64,000 nucleotides of DNA from Vanessa cardui (GCF_905220365.1 NC_061135.1:5423501-5487500); one strand, 5' to 3'; numbered from the stretch's first letter, positions 11,294-23,454 are shown. Translations and numbers: made by a program. Notes: generated from the letters alone by a model not told the origin.

Positions 11294-11639
11294 TTGATTT
11301 TAAGTGAAGCTGATGTTGACTAACTAATTTTTTTTAATATGGATAGGTTAAGCGTTCCGTTTATATGAGTCAGAAACTACTTCGAGGACAATTTCAAAGG
11401 AAACTTGCGAATAAAGCAAAAATAGACTTTCGAAAATGCGGATTTAATACGTCACGCGGCGTAAACTACAAGGATCCCTCGAAAGAGCTGTAATCGAACT
11501 CAGCAAAAAAACTTTGAAAAAGACCAACTATATTTCGTACATCATATGACATCACATCACATACACAAAATTTGATTAAAGATAGTAAGAAATTCTGCCC
11601 CATATCGCACCCTAACTGCGAGCCGTATAGGAGTTCCAT

Positions 11640-11889
11640 TACTACATAGTATAAAACAAAGTCGCTTTCTCTGTCCCTATATCTTTAAATCTACGCAACG
11701 GATTTTGATGCGGTTTTTTTAAAAGATAGTGTGATTCAAGGGGAAGGTTTGTGTATATAATGCATGAACAATATAGTAAAGAAACACTGATAATTTTAGA
11801 AGTTTGCGATGTGATGTCGTATATAAACAAATTCTGTAGTATATTTAGTATCAGTATTGCACCCGTGCGAAGCCGGGGTGGGTAGCTAG
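11640..11889 (+). mobile_element. Helitron-like element, family F, inside copy 2
   Basis: It runs from ACTACATAGTATAAAAC to GCGAAGCCGGGGTGGGTAG and CTAG before a T. It matches 7872-8127 closely, including the lesion at the TC end. Confidence 0.7.
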
Positions 11890-12322
11890 TTGATTATAAT
11901 ATTCGACTATGATAATTACATAAACATAACCACATTACAGAAGGTGCATCAAATATCCAAATAACTTATAAATAAAAGATTCGACCGAGTATCGCTAACG
12001 TGCTCCTCAGAATTGTTACGTTCCCTTCCGTTCCGTTACTTTGTCATGGATCCTGTGCTCAGAACCTTACCAAACTTTCACCAAATTACCCTTGAAGTAT
12101 ATATTTTATAATACAAAAAGAATTATCAAAATTGGTTAACGTGATTTTCAGTTATTCACCTATTTGTCGCGCATATACATAATGCAAATTTAAGACTTAC
12201 ACACATGGATACCATCATCGGAAAAAAAAATAAAAAAAATGGGACCCCACGGGAAGCACTACCTTTCAAACAAAAAAAAAATTATCATAATCGGTCCACC
12301 CAGTGAAAAGTTATGAGGTAAC

Positions 12323-12354
<32 letters not shown>

Positions 12355-12399
12355 TACAGACGAATTGATAACCTCCTCCTTTTGGAAGTCGGTTGAAAA

Positions 12400-13389
12400 A
12401 AAAACATAAATCCCTGTAATTTAATTCACGTCTAGCGTAGTAGATGGATAAAAATTAAATCTTAATTAATATAAACGGAATAGGAATGAAACATATTTGT
12501 AGTATTATATATATGAATACAGTATTTAATTTGACTAAAAATGGCGCTTCGATGCACTTAAGGCTGTCGCTGAATGATATTGAAGGCGCTTTGGGTTGGG
12601 GAATTCACTTTAGCTCGAGACGTCGGGTAATACACACGCGTGAAGCGTTAAATTAACCAGCTTTTATGTTTATAAATTTGTTTTAGTACTGAAATTGAAT
12701 AAAATCAAGAAATTATTATTTTATTCACTTTCATATTAACATTTGTAATATATTTTTTACTAATCTACGCCTTATAGCATAAACAGCGTATATTTATATA
12801 TTTATTTCCATTACACTTTAATACACAATATATTTAAAAATAAGTAGCAAATAAAAGTAAGATGATGGATTTGTACTTTACGGTAAAATAAAGTTTTATG
12901 TAATGTGTATTCTACCCTCATATATTTAGAATACAATATTCACTTCATTATATTGTGTAAATATAAACACATATTCCTTTTTTATATTTACATACAGCTA
13001 GTCTTTTGTCATTAGGCAAATCTCAGTAAATCTGCCTCATAAATCAAATAAGCCTCGTAATTAGCAAGAGCGCAATTAATGTCTGGAGGAAACTTCCGAG
13101 ACCGTGAATCTTGTTCACATTTGTATTTATAACACTAGCTCTTGGATGATTCCCTAGACTATAACTAAGTAAGAAGATAAAGAAAAAAGCAGTAGAACTT
13201 ATGAAATAAATTATTATTATTTCTATTTGATTTGCCATACTAGTATAAAGAATAACAGAGTCTGTGTGAGTGACACACACACACACACTAATAAACGTCT
13301 ATTTTATCATTCTTCTTATTATATGTAACATATATTTTTTAATTATTTTAAGTCCAAAATCTTTTTTTGAAAATAGAAGTGTTTACATT
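12400..13389. other. unassigned AT-rich DNA with an (AC)8 run
   Basis: No gene. An (AC)8 microsatellite lies at 13273-13288. The segment 12545-12655 is GC-richer (CGAGACGTCGGGTAATACAC) but has no long frame or matching copy here. Confidence 0.4.
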
Positions 13390-13482
13390 TGCTTATTAAT
13401 AGTCAAAAATCTACCACCTGTTTGGAATTTAACCTAAGAAGAACCGGCGAAAGAAACTCAGCGGGATCTATTTTTTTTTTTA
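13390..13482 (-). repeat. LINE 3'-end repeat, family E
   Basis: The plus strand shows CTACCACCTGTTTGGAATT then AGAAGAACCGGCGAAAGAAA and CTCAGCGGGATC followed by a T run. It aligns with the copies at 40313 and 43594 but lacks their AATAAAG end. Confidence 0.55.
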
Positions 13483-14271
13483 ATTTCCTGCTAAGCATAG
13501 GAGGCGAAAGAGCTCAGCACAGATAATCTTATATATAAATTATCATGTAAGTTTTGACATCGAGTATGTTGCTATAGCTTTATCACTTCCATAAAACTAT
13601 ACCTACTTTCAAAATATTATACTACAGACTCCGATTAATATAGATTTATTTAAAATGGAAGTTTACCTTAAGTTGGCTATATTAGCGGCAAAAATGTTAA
13701 GCTTATGTAATTGATCTCCGGTTACCATCATCTAAACTTTCATAATTTTACTTAGCAATCGAACAATACAACACTACAATCGAATAGTTGAAATTAAAAA
13801 TATATAGAAGAAGATCTCTTTATCATCACAAAAATAACTTACTTTAAATGTTTTACTTTCATAATTTGTCTTATAATTAAGAACATATTTTGCTTACACG
13901 AACCGAAAAATGTTATTAAGTATTTATCTCGAAGGAAATTGACTTGTGAATTAATTTTATATAAAATAACTCGGTAAGTAACCTTCCGAATTCGTCGGTA
14001 TGTTGTTGGAGAGAGTTAATTAAAAAAGGCTTCAGACGGCTTTGTAGATCATCGATACAAATATTAAAACTACAAAGATTTGTGTTTGTATGAAACACAC
14101 TTTATTAAAAATAATCAATTTAAACTCGTATGTAATTATCAATACAGGCAACGTAATATTATATATTATGTATTGTAAACTCCTTCGAATGTTTGGAATG
14201 TATATTTATGAAAAAAAAGCAAAAAAGAAAGTATAAGGATAGGGAATAATATAAGCTCGTACAGACAAGAT
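13483..14271. other. unassigned AT-rich DNA
   Basis: No recognisable element. A 60-codon minus frame at 13916-14098 has no features that set it apart from chance. Confidence 0.4.
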
Positions 14272-14380
14272 TATTCCACCACGTTGCTCAAAGGCGAGTA
14301 GGTAGAATTAAGCACTGTGGTAGAATTTCATCCGACGTCAGTTCCCATCGCATCCGGCGTTTTAACCATTTGGTTATCAG
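14272..14380 (-). mobile_element. decayed SINE fragment, family A-like
   Basis: TTATTCCACCACGTTGCTC and GTGGTAGAATTTCATCCGA match the body of family A with changes. TTTTAACCATTTGGTTATC may be what is left of the head, joined across a large deletion. Confidence 0.4.
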
Positions 14381-14479
14381 TTATCATATATAAATTTCAG
14401 TTGTATTCTATGCGACTTCATATTGATGTTTACATTTCCCTTAAATACAATGCCATTGTAGGTAAAGGTATGCAAAATA

Positions 14480-14622
14480 TTGGGCTGTTCCGTTAAACGG
14501 TTGAGTGGGCCAGTGTAATTACAGTCACAAGGGGTATGATGTCTTAGATCTCTTGCTCTTTGACGGTCTAATGTATATCGGCAAAGGTGACCACTTACCG
14601 TGAAATGGCCCATTTGCTTCGA
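14480..14622 (-). repeat. dispersed repeat, family G, partial
   Basis: GGTTGAGTGGGCCAGTGTAA, ACAGTCACAAGGGGTATGA and GGTGACCACTTACCGTGAAA correspond to family G in reverse orientation. The stretch between is decayed. Confidence 0.55.
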
Positions 14623-14995
14623 ACCTCTCATTAAAAAACAAAAACAAAGATGTGAAACATAGCAATTGATGTGTAACGAAAATAATATAATTCATGAAAA
14701 TCAATATAAAGTAAAATAAAGAAAGCATAGTTTCCTTAGAAATAATTCATATTTTTTGGTATATCAAAGAATTATAATATTGTATTCGCCCCACGCACGC
14801 GCTTAGAGTAGGGAGTGACGTCGGGCAGGAGATCAAACGCATCATGCCGCTTGCTGTCGCCGAATTAGTGACCCCTACGAAATTTTACTTGATTTGGGTC
14901 AAATCTAAAAAGTACTTGTATTTGTTGTATTTTAAAAAATTGAACGCCTTTCTCTAATTATACAGTATGATTTTATTGCTGATATTATTATATAC
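14623..14995. other. unassigned DNA with a GC-rich patch
   Basis: 14785-14880 (CGCCCCACGCACGCGCTTAG, then GGGAGTGACGTCGGGCAGG) is clearly richer in GC than its surroundings. I find no open frame or matching copy in the window. Confidence 0.3.
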
Positions 14996-15273
14996 TCAAG
15001 TGCGAGTCGGACTTACCCAAGAAGTGTTCCGTGTCATTATTAAAAAACGGCAAAAAATAATGTCTTTTGTATTGGAGCCCCTTTAGATATTTATATTATT
15101 CTATTTTTATTGGTTATTACAGCGGCTACAGAAATACATCATCTGTAAATTTCATCTGTCTAACTATCACGGTTCATGAGATACAGACTGGTGACAAACG
15201 GACAGACTCAGCGGTCGGAAAACGGGGTCTTAGGAATAGGGTTCCATTTTACCCTTTGAGTATGGAACTCTGA
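14996..15273 (+). repeat. dispersed repeat, family H
   Basis: It begins near AAGTGCGAGTCGGACTTACC and ends ATAGGGTTCCATTTTACCC then TATGGAACTC. Internal CAGAAATACATCATCTG and TATCACGGTTCATGAGATAC are strings I recall from many lepidopteran introns. The 68-codon frame inside has no recognised domain. Single copy in this window; class unknown. Confidence 0.55.
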
Positions 15274-15275
15274 TA

Positions 15276-16390
15276 AAAACAAATGTATTAATTGGAGGTG
15301 AAAGCTTGAATCTTAATCGAAAATTTAGATGTTTATTATGTGAGATATACTTTTGTTCGCAGCCATAGTACGGCTTAAAACACTTTTGTTTTATCATAAT
15401 GGATATAAAATCCTATAGTAGTGTTTTATGCTTTTGTTTTATTATTTACGCTGCTTGTAAAATACCCCACTCTTGTTATTAAATGCGTGATGTTTGTGGG
15501 TTTCGTTCGTTGTATCCATTTTCTTCATTATAATCCTGGTATGCTTAAAATATGACTTAACTATACAAATGTTGGTTATATATTTGTAAACTTTCACCAC
15601 GAGTCTACGAGCATATATGTATTTTTTAATTAAAAGACTATTTTCAATTTTAACATTGGAACTGATACATATAAATTTGTGTATATAACTAGCACTCCAT
15701 AGTTTATTTAACGAAGCAGATTTTCCAAACAACAACAGAAATGGACAAGTATTATTTTCAACGAAAAAATCTTATGAATAAGAGCAGTAGATTTCAAAAT
15801 TTAGACACTGCGAGAGAATTTTTTAAACAAAGTCCTATGAGACCGAGCGGTCACGAACGAATTTTATTAAAACCGAATGCAACCAGATCTTTGCGATGCA
15901 ATCATGAGCCTTGAAATTAAAGAGTTTGAAGTTTGTTAACAAAAGCAAGTTCAGGAAAAACTAAAATTCAACCAGTGAGAATAGCATTCCAAAACTGGGT
16001 CAGAAACTTGCCAACGTTACGTTTAATAAAAATAATCTAAATGTATATTAATTTCTATAAATTTAAAAGTATACGCGTTGTATGTCATTGTAGTTATCGT
16101 GTTGTTGTTGTTGATATATAACTTTTTTATATGTAAAAGTTTCATTACAATTATACAGAATATCATTAACCTTAATTAAATAGTTATGTAGGTAAAAAAT
16201 GGGATTATAAAAATACTTACACAGTATACATATTTAAAGAATGCAGTGTTTAAACAAGCCAATATTAACACTGGAAGTTAGAGAAGTTAGGGGAGTTATT
16301 TAATCTAAGCCATTACTTTGTTTGTTGAAAAGCTGGTTCTTCGGAGCCATAACAGCTAGCCTGTTGTTTTTTTATAAAAATACCGTTATC
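15276..16390. other. unassigned AT-rich DNA
   Basis: No gene. Imperfect direct repeats of a CACTTTTGTTTTATCAT-like string occur around 15380-15440. The minus frame 15442-15735 (97 codons) is rich in K, I and Y and shows no domain. Confidence 0.35.
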
Positions 16391-16703
16391 AAGACAACAA
16401 CAACAAACAACAACAGCCTGTAAATTCCCACTGCTGGGCTAAAGGCCTCCTCTCCCTTTGAGGAGAAGGTTTGGAACATATTCCACCACGCTGTTCCAAT
16501 GCGGGTTGGTGGAATACACATGTGGCAGAATTTCTATGAAATTTGTCACATGCAGGTTTCCACACGATGTTTTCCTTCACCACTGAGCACGAGATGAGTT
16601 ATAAAGACAAATTAAGCACATGAATCAGTGTTGCTTGCCTGGGTTTGAACCCGCAATCATTGGTTATGATGCGCGCGTTCTTACCACTGGGCCATCTCGA
16701 CTC
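16391..16703 (-). mobile_element. tRNA-derived SINE, family A, full length
   Basis: The most complete copy. The 3' tail is a GTT-type repeat (plus strand AACAACAACAAACAACAACA), the 3' block is CAGCCTGTAAATTCCCACTG, and the head near 16640-16695 has B box (complement of GGGTTTGAACCCG) and A box (complement of TTACCACTGGGCCATC) at tRNA spacing. Confidence 0.85.
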
Positions 16704-16704
16704 A

Positions 16705-17232
16705 ATAATATCAATAATAGTTATCAAGACAAATAATAATAACAATATCTAATCTATCGTGGAAGGAATCATTAGTGAAGTAAGTTCACATAGCAACCCG
16801 ATTCATGCTTGGTCATTTCAATTAAATACCAGAGGTTTTATTAAATAGCTCAACTATAAATATTGTAACTATTTGGCTATAGTATGTAGTAGTAGGTTGC
16901 ACTCGAAACTTTGCATTTATACAAATTTCGAAATCTACGACAGGTTTTTTTTTGTTTGAATGTCATCTAAACTGGTGACATTTGTTCGCACGACTTATGT
17001 TTTTTTTTAATTATTACATATGTATAGTGCCCACGTAACGTGGTACAAAGTACACGTGGCCAGTATATTTTTTCTACTCCATAAAATGAATTATTTGTAA
17101 TTCTCTTTATTTTTCTGCACTACTGCTGAATGTTTTCATGAGACTACAACCGATCTTTATGTGTAGCTATTACTCCACAATCACTTGGACAAAAATCGGC
17201 TTACGCTATTAATATATAAGATAGTATTTAAT
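16705..17232. other. unassigned DNA between two SINEs in opposite orientation
   Basis: No gene. An imperfect palindrome CCCACGTAACGTGGTACAAA then GTACACGTGGCC lies at 17030-17061. Confidence 0.35.
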
Positions 17233-17531
17233 GAGCTGAGATGGCCCAGTGGTTAGAACGCGTGCATCTTAACCGATGATTGCGGGTTCAAACGCAGGCA
17301 AGCACCACTATGTATATATATGTCCTTAATTTGTGTTTATAAATCATCTCATGTTCGGCGGTGAAGGAAAACATCGTGAGGAAACCTGCTATCTTAATTT
17401 CATCTAAATTCTGCCACATGTGCATTCCACCAACCCGCATTGGAACAGCGTGTTGGAAACCAAACCCTCTCCTTAATGGAAGAGGAGGCCTTATCTTAGC
17501 AGTGGGAAATGTACAGACTGTTACTTTACTT
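17233..17531 (+). mobile_element. tRNA-derived SINE, family A, near full length
   Basis: Head GAGCTGAGATGGCCCAGTGG (A box) and GATTGCGGGTTCAAACGC (B box), body GGCGGTGAAGGAAAACATCG, and 3' end CAGTGGGAAATGTACAGACT. It faces the copy at 16391-16703 across about 530 bp, so the two can pair as a long inverted repeat. Confidence 0.85.
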
Positions 17532-17825
17532 GACTTTAATATTTAATATTGAAAATGTAAAATATATTACGCAATCTCGCATAACCATACATAAAATGTT
17601 AATTGATGCGATTGTAAATTTATACGTCAAAATGCGAACTCGTTAATCAATCAAAGCTTAGCGAATAGTTGATGTGATATTGAATTAATGAGAGTGGTAA
17701 ATATAGCCGAATAAATTAAATTGCCGACACGATCGTTTCAAATCATACATTAGAATATGTTTAGTGGTAACGGAAGTGAGATAAGCTCCTTGGATATATT
17801 ATACTGTCTCTTTATATTTATTAAT

Positions 17826-17992
17826 ATGTTATCGGTTGGTTAAATGGACCACCTGATAGTAAGCACCACGGTCCAATCCTTACACACCAACCTGGGAATC
17901 TAAGATGTCATGGCCCTTGTTTCTGTAGTGTAGGGGTAGGTGGTACCTACCCAGAAGGGCTGGCAGAAAGTCCACTACCATCAAGTTAAAAG
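17826..17992 (+). repeat. dispersed repeat, family G, internally deleted
   Basis: TTGGTTAAATGGACCACCTG at one end and GTGGTACCTACCCAGAAGG, GTCCACTACCATCAAG at the other match family G. The GACAATGACGCTGTAA block is missing. It is followed directly by a TC microsatellite (17995-18009). Confidence 0.65.
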
Positions 17993-18009
17993 TGTCTCTC
18001 TCTCTCTCT

Positions 18010-18798
18010 GCATATGCAGAGGTGGTTTCTATAAACATAGTAAATGTTTAAAATATCATTACCTGCGAGTATTTTGATACATTTTTATGGAAGTTATAAT
18101 TTTTGTGATTTGATTTCTAGCTATTTAGGATAATATATCAATTGTCATATACGTAACCTACTTTTTTTATTATCTGTGGATACAAATGATTTTGTTGTGA
18201 ATTAACATAACATATTCAATATATTTAATAGTGAATCAGTGATCATATTGAATTAATGATCTGTCAGTTGCGTCAAGACAATCCGAGCGTAATATTTCCT
18301 TATAAATTCTTCAATGGCAAGAACGTGACTTTTAAAGAAAATTCCGGTAATGAAATAGTCCTTATATATTTAAAAGATAAGTTATTCTAGTCAAGGACAT
18401 TTCCTTTAAAAATACTCTTTCTGATAACATTGAAATCAAATATAATCGTCATAAGTATAGCTTCAGATGCTGGAAAATTTAAATGCGCTTCATAATACTA
18501 AGGAAAAATACATATTTAATAATCAAAATAGACGTGCGTAAGCATCTATTTTTTTTTAGTATCACGCAAGTAGAACATGATAAATAATATTTTAAACATC
18601 TTTAAAATAATATTTACCATTATTTAAATAGAAGCTCAAAAATATAATGATAATAATGTTTATCAAATAAAACATATTACGTAACTACAAAATGACATTT
18701 TTATCATATTTTTAGATCACGGCTTTATTAAGTGACATTATTTGGTGCATTTCAACGATAAAAATGGCTTTAAAGTACTGTTATTATCTCCCAAACAA
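18010..18798. other. unassigned AT-rich DNA
   Basis: No gene and no repeat shared with the rest of the window. Confidence 0.4.
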
Positions 18799-19058
18799 GT
18801 GGTAAGGTTGTAGTAAGGTAGTGGTAAGGCTTTGTGAAAGTCCGTCTTGGTATTCACACTCATTAAACATTCCATTGCCAAGCGACAATACTTCGAACTG
18901 TTTTGTTACAGTTTGATGGTTGAGTGACCCAGAATAAGACAAGGTCAAACATCTGAGTTCTCAACGTTGGTGGTATATTGACGATGTAATAAATGGCTAA
19001 AATTTCTCTCACCATCAATGTCTATGGGCAGAGGTTACCAGTTACCATCAACTGTGTC
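18799..19058 (-). repeat. dispersed repeat, family G, first of an inverted pair
   Basis: Reverse orientation: GTGGTAAGGCTTTGTGAAAG, TTTGATGGTTGAGTGACCC, CGTTGGTGGTATATTGACG and ATGTCTATGGGCAGAGGTTA. It is more diverged than its partner at 19071. Confidence 0.65.
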
Positions 19059-19070
19059 AATTTTTTTTTA

Positions 19071-19205
19071 TGGTATTGGTTGTCGGACCAGCATATGGGC
19101 CACCTGATGGTAAATGGTCATCACCCATAGACAATGACGCTGTAAATCGTCAATGTGCCACCAACCTTGAGAACTAATATTTTATGTCCCTTGTGCCTGT
19201 AGTTA
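19071..19205 (+). repeat. dispersed repeat, family G, second of an inverted pair
   Basis: Forward orientation: GTCGGACCAGCATATGGGCC, ACAATGACGCTGTAAATCG and CTTGTGCCTGTAGTTAAA. It stops at GTAGTT and lacks the second half. Only 12 bp separates it from the reverse-oriented copy at 18799-19058. Confidence 0.7.
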
Positions 19206-19536
19206 AAAAATATAAAAAATATATAGAGAGAGTAGGTATGATATGTCAAAGAAGTTTGTAACCCCAATTACCACTAAACATATTATGATTTGAAATAATC
19301 GAGCCGGTATTTTTATTAATTCCATTCGCTCATCCACAACCTACATTATATTTCCTTTTTTATAAAATACTACAAAATAAAAGTTTCACGAGAAAAGTTG
19401 CTGAAGTAAAATGTACTTGTTATACTCAAGTCTTTCAACGTTTAAAACGAGCAAGGTTTTTATACGAAACACAGGAGAATAAAACACTTCATAAAATGTA
19501 CTTGACAGTCTGATACGATAATTATATAATACTACT
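19206..19536. other. unassigned AT-rich DNA
   Basis: Nothing identifiable. Confidence 0.4.
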
Positions 19537-19716
19537 GATCACCCGTGGCTGCGCTCGCATTTTAGGGGTTTGGTTGTCATGTGTTAGGCAAACAAGTAGC
19601 CTATGTCCCTTCTTGGAGTTCAAGTTTGCTTCATACGAAATTTCATCAAATTCGGTTCAGCGGTTTCGCCGTGAAAGAGCGACAGAGAGTCAGACAGACA
19701 GAGTTACATAAAATTT
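19537..19716 (-). mobile_element. Helitron-like repeat, family C
   Basis: Plus strand GATCACCCGTGGCTGCGCTC, TTTGGTTGTCATGTGTTAGG, AATTCGGTTCAGCGGTTTCG, GTGAAAGAGCGACAGAGAG. This is the conserved body of family C in reverse. The terminal CTAGT has decayed to CTGAT. Confidence 0.7.
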
Positions 19717-20736
19717 AAGTAAAATAATTATTTTCATTAATTTATTTGAACTTTTAATATGAAAAATGAATAAATTAAAAAACCAATACATAAATTAAAA
19801 AAGACATAGTTAAACTAAATTATTAAAATAAAAATATAAGTTGTGGCACATCTAGTTTTATATCGTAACACGAAAGTCGCAAAGACGTTGAATGAGTCGT
19901 GCTGGTCAGACTATATTATTTCATTTCTACCCACACAATATTTTTATAACTACATTATTTCGCCCTCCACCTAAATATTTAAATACTATGTTTTATGTAA
20001 TCTAGTAAGTGTTCAGTTATTTCCGTTTTGTCCCAACAATTTTTTTGTATTTTTGTTTATTTGTTTCTCATGTAAGTGATTTTCTTGTAAATCTTTTTGA
20101 GAAATAAAGATTTTTAAACCAAATTAACTAAATACATATTAAAAAGTTTTTTATGTTAAACAATTACAAAACTAGCTCTCTTCAAAGCCTGAAATACAAA
20201 GACCTTCATAAAAATAACGAAGCGCGTTACTGTCAAACTAACAGCGCTAACTACCGCACTGTCGTTTCAACTTATTTTATTCCTTCACTACTCTGAAAAT
20301 ATTTGCATACGGTTAACATATATTTACATATCTATATATAACTTATTTGCTATTTAAACGAATTAAATTTTCTTATTTATTATAAGTAATTATATGCCAC
20401 TGACAGAATTAAATTGAAGTTATTATTTTTAAGTTTTGCAGTATTTTTTGTATGTGTTAAATCTGAGAAGGTCCTTCTTAATATTCCACTTCTGAGATTT
20501 CGTCATCGCTCATTAAATTTGAATAGAAGGTCATGAATGGGCAAGTTCCAAAGTATTAAGATCGAATTTATGTATACATGCATATGTAGGTATAATCTTT
20601 GAAACAATATATAAATTGCAGAGATAATGCGGAACATAAACAATATGAATTAGGACTGACTAACTTTGTTTTGAATTTGCTCATCAAAAGTTCAATAAAC
20701 AATGATTTTATAATATAATTTCTTAATAATAAGGCT
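19717..20736. other. unassigned AT-rich DNA
   Basis: About 1 kb with no gene or shared repeat. Confidence 0.4.
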
Positions 20737-20950
20737 TCGTGAAGGCGTGTCTTAGTAGAAACTACCCTCTCAATACATATTTTACCATCAAACTTATTTT
20801 GAAAGATAGTGAGTCAGTATAACAGGCACAAGGGACATCTTAATTCCCAAGATTGATATTGCATTTTCAAAATAAAAATATTAAAATTTTTTACGGCACC
20901 ATTGTCTAAGGATATTAGTGACCACTTACCACGATGCAGCCATTTTGAAT
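20737..20950 (-). repeat. dispersed repeat, family G, decayed
   Basis: GTGAGTCAGTATAACAGGCA, AAGGGACATCTTAATTCCCA and TAGTGACCACTTACCACGAT track family G in reverse orientation. The central part has been replaced by an A/T run near 20870-20895. Confidence 0.6.
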
Positions 20951-21391
20951 ACTTAACTATCCTATAAAAAATAACTGCAGTTATATATATGAGAATTACT
21001 GTGGTTACTAAGTATCCGTTCAGAATCTGAAGCGAATGTTGCGCATGGCGTTCAACTGAGATATTTGTGGATTACTGGTATAACATTAAATAATAATATT
21101 CTCTAACAACCATAGTACCTTTAAAACGAATTATTATAAAAAAGCTAATTCATTACGGGATATGCAAATTAGGAAACGTCATTTATAACCGGATATTATT
21201 AAAAAAAAAAAAACAAGTAACTTAAATGGAAAATAGGTCATTGTGATTAATCACGGCAATGTAGATAGGTCACGTTTATTTAAACTTAGGGTTGCGTAAT
21301 AACACCGAAAATACATAGATATATTATAATTTATTGTTTACGTTTCGATACATAACATCATACAAATCAATCTTACATTTTTATAAAGAAA
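20951..21391. other. unassigned AT-rich DNA
   Basis: Nothing identifiable apart from short A runs. Confidence 0.4.
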
Positions 21392-21660
21392 CTAGCGACC
21401 CGCCCCGGCTTCGAAAGGGTACAATACTGATCCTAAATATACTACAGAATTTGTTTATTTACAACATCACATTAGAAAGTTTAAAATTATCAGTGTTTCT
21501 TTACTTTATAGTGTATGTATTATATCCCAAAACCTTTCTCTAGAATCACTCTATGTAACAAAAATAACCGCATCAAAATCAGTTGCGTAGCTTTAAAGAT
21601 TTAAGCATACAAAGGGACATAGAAACAGAGAAAGCGACTTTGTTTTATACCATGTAGTGA
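21392..21660 (-). mobile_element. Helitron-like element, family F, near full length
   Basis: Plus strand A|CTAGCGACCCGCCCCGGC at one end and CCATGTAGTGA|T at the other: intact CTAG and TC termini when read on the minus strand, inserted between A and T. It keeps an AAGCATACAAAGGGACATAG segment that the copies in the composite element lack, so those derive from a deleted relative. Confidence 0.75.
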
Positions 21661-23454
21661 TAATATATAGGTAATGATTCCTTAATATCATTTACAGTGA
21701 CGTTTTAATATGAAGCCAATTAATAATTATAATTCAATATCATAATTAATTGAGTTAATTACTATCGAGCGATAATAGAAGCCTCAGACTTAGTTGAGCC
21801 TATAATAATTATGATATGAAGGTTATTAGACGTATTAATTGAGCCGAGAACACTTTATACGTTGATCAACTACCCACACTGCAATATTGTACAACTGTAT
21901 TTATACAAACACAGATTATGCATTTTTATTTTTTTTTTCATTTTTTCACTTATTATTAATTTAGATCAATAAAAGTTAAACAATTATTCACCATTTTTAT
22001 CCATGTGTACGTATTTTATATATTAAAAATATATTTATTTTGAGGCAGATAAACCAATAACAAGACGGTATATATAAAATATATTATATTCTCACCATGC
22101 TATGCGTCAATTGGTCATATGATGAAAGAAAATTTGTTCCTTGTATCAGTAAATAAGAAGGCTGACTCATCAGTAAAACCAAAAACGGCGGTTTTAAAAA
22201 AATCTGGCATACAGGACGTAGATGTAGATTTTGATAGCTACTTATCCAAATTATAGTCAAATAAAACTTGTAAATATATAAAAATATAATAAACTATTAA
22301 GTTAAAAAGATTATTATTTTAGTAAGGCATAGAAACGAAAATGCATTAACGCGCCTCGGCTAGTTAGGGGAAATATTATAGTATATGAAGCCGTCATGCC
22401 GTGTGCCGTAACGGCATACGGGTCAGTCTTACCCCAAAGGTTGACCAACAAAACATTGACTTGAAACAAGACAAGACTCTACAAAAACGAACATAATAGT
22501 CAAGAATTCGCTTCACTAAATTAACGCTGAAAATAATTTTTATAAAACATTGCACCGTTTATTCGACTCTGAAATGCTAAGATGGTTGTACTTTCACAAT
22601 TATAGCGCTCAAGAGCATCAAGGGTAATTACTCATCCCTTGGGCAACGTTCGTCGCACCGAGGTATGTTCTTCAAATTAATTAATACCAGTCATAACCGG
22701 ATATTACTAGTGAAACACGAAGTCTGTTTACGTTAATCTATATATAATAATAATATATTCACGTGTGTGTTTCAAATGTGCTAGTCACTGTCTGTTTATC
22801 GAATTAACTCCTAGTTATAGAAAAACTCACAAGGGGCACTTTTTATTTAAAACATTTATTGCCTATAAAACCGTTTGCGTCTCTCAGTGCTGTGTTACGT
22901 CTGTAAGTGTATAATATAGCATTATTTTTCTATAACATAATAAAGATTCGAATCGATTTACGATAAAAAAAACTTAAACAATATAATTATATGTTTTTTA
23001 AGTATTATTTTGCACTTAATCGAAATGTATATTCGGTCAATACAATACGATACAACTACGAGAAGAATCTACAGTAGCTCTTTCAACAAATAAACTACAT
23101 ATTTCATATATGTATATGTTTAATTATATCCAAAAAGAATAATATCGAAAGAAGCAAATGAAAAGTCATAATCAAGATCATGTTTTGCAAAATAGTGTTA
23201 TGTTAACCAAACTTCGAGTCTACTTTAGTACTGCTGTAAACGTTTTAATTAAACTACCAGTAATACTTGACTTATAACGAATGAAACACGCTGTATACAT
23301 AAACAAATAGCCCGACATGATTAGCAACTTGGAGCAATTTCGTACAAGTGTTTCCAAATGTTGATTACTTCGAAGCTAGAACTAAATAACAATTTATGGT
23401 AATATTCATTTAAAGTTTCGTATTATTTGAGGAAAAGAGTTTATTACTTTAGTT
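21661..23454. other. unassigned DNA with a family I patch
   Basis: No gene. 22385-22440 (AGCCGTCATGCCGTGTGCCG, then AACGGCATACGGGTCAGTC) is GC-rich, contains the palindromic TGCCGTAACGGCA, and resembles 41195-41245. Confidence 0.35.

Larger units (their letters stand above)
10692..12399 (-). mobile_element. composite element, copy 2 of an inverted pair
   Basis: Reverse complement of 7340-9070 over nearly its whole length, including the foldback (10692-11293), the shared stretch between foldback and Helitron-like insertion, the insertion itself (11640-11889) and the terminal AACCTCCTCCTTTTGGAAG followed by TCGGTTGAAA. Differences include a homopolymer of 26 A (12329-12354) against 41 T in copy 1, a short indel near 12199-12206, and scattered substitutions. 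The copies are recent but not identical. Confidence 0.7.

Noticed and set aside
7340..12399. Assembly artefact creating a false inverted duplicate
   Set aside because: The arms differ in homopolymer length, small indels and substitutions, so they are distinct sequences, although long reads would settle it.
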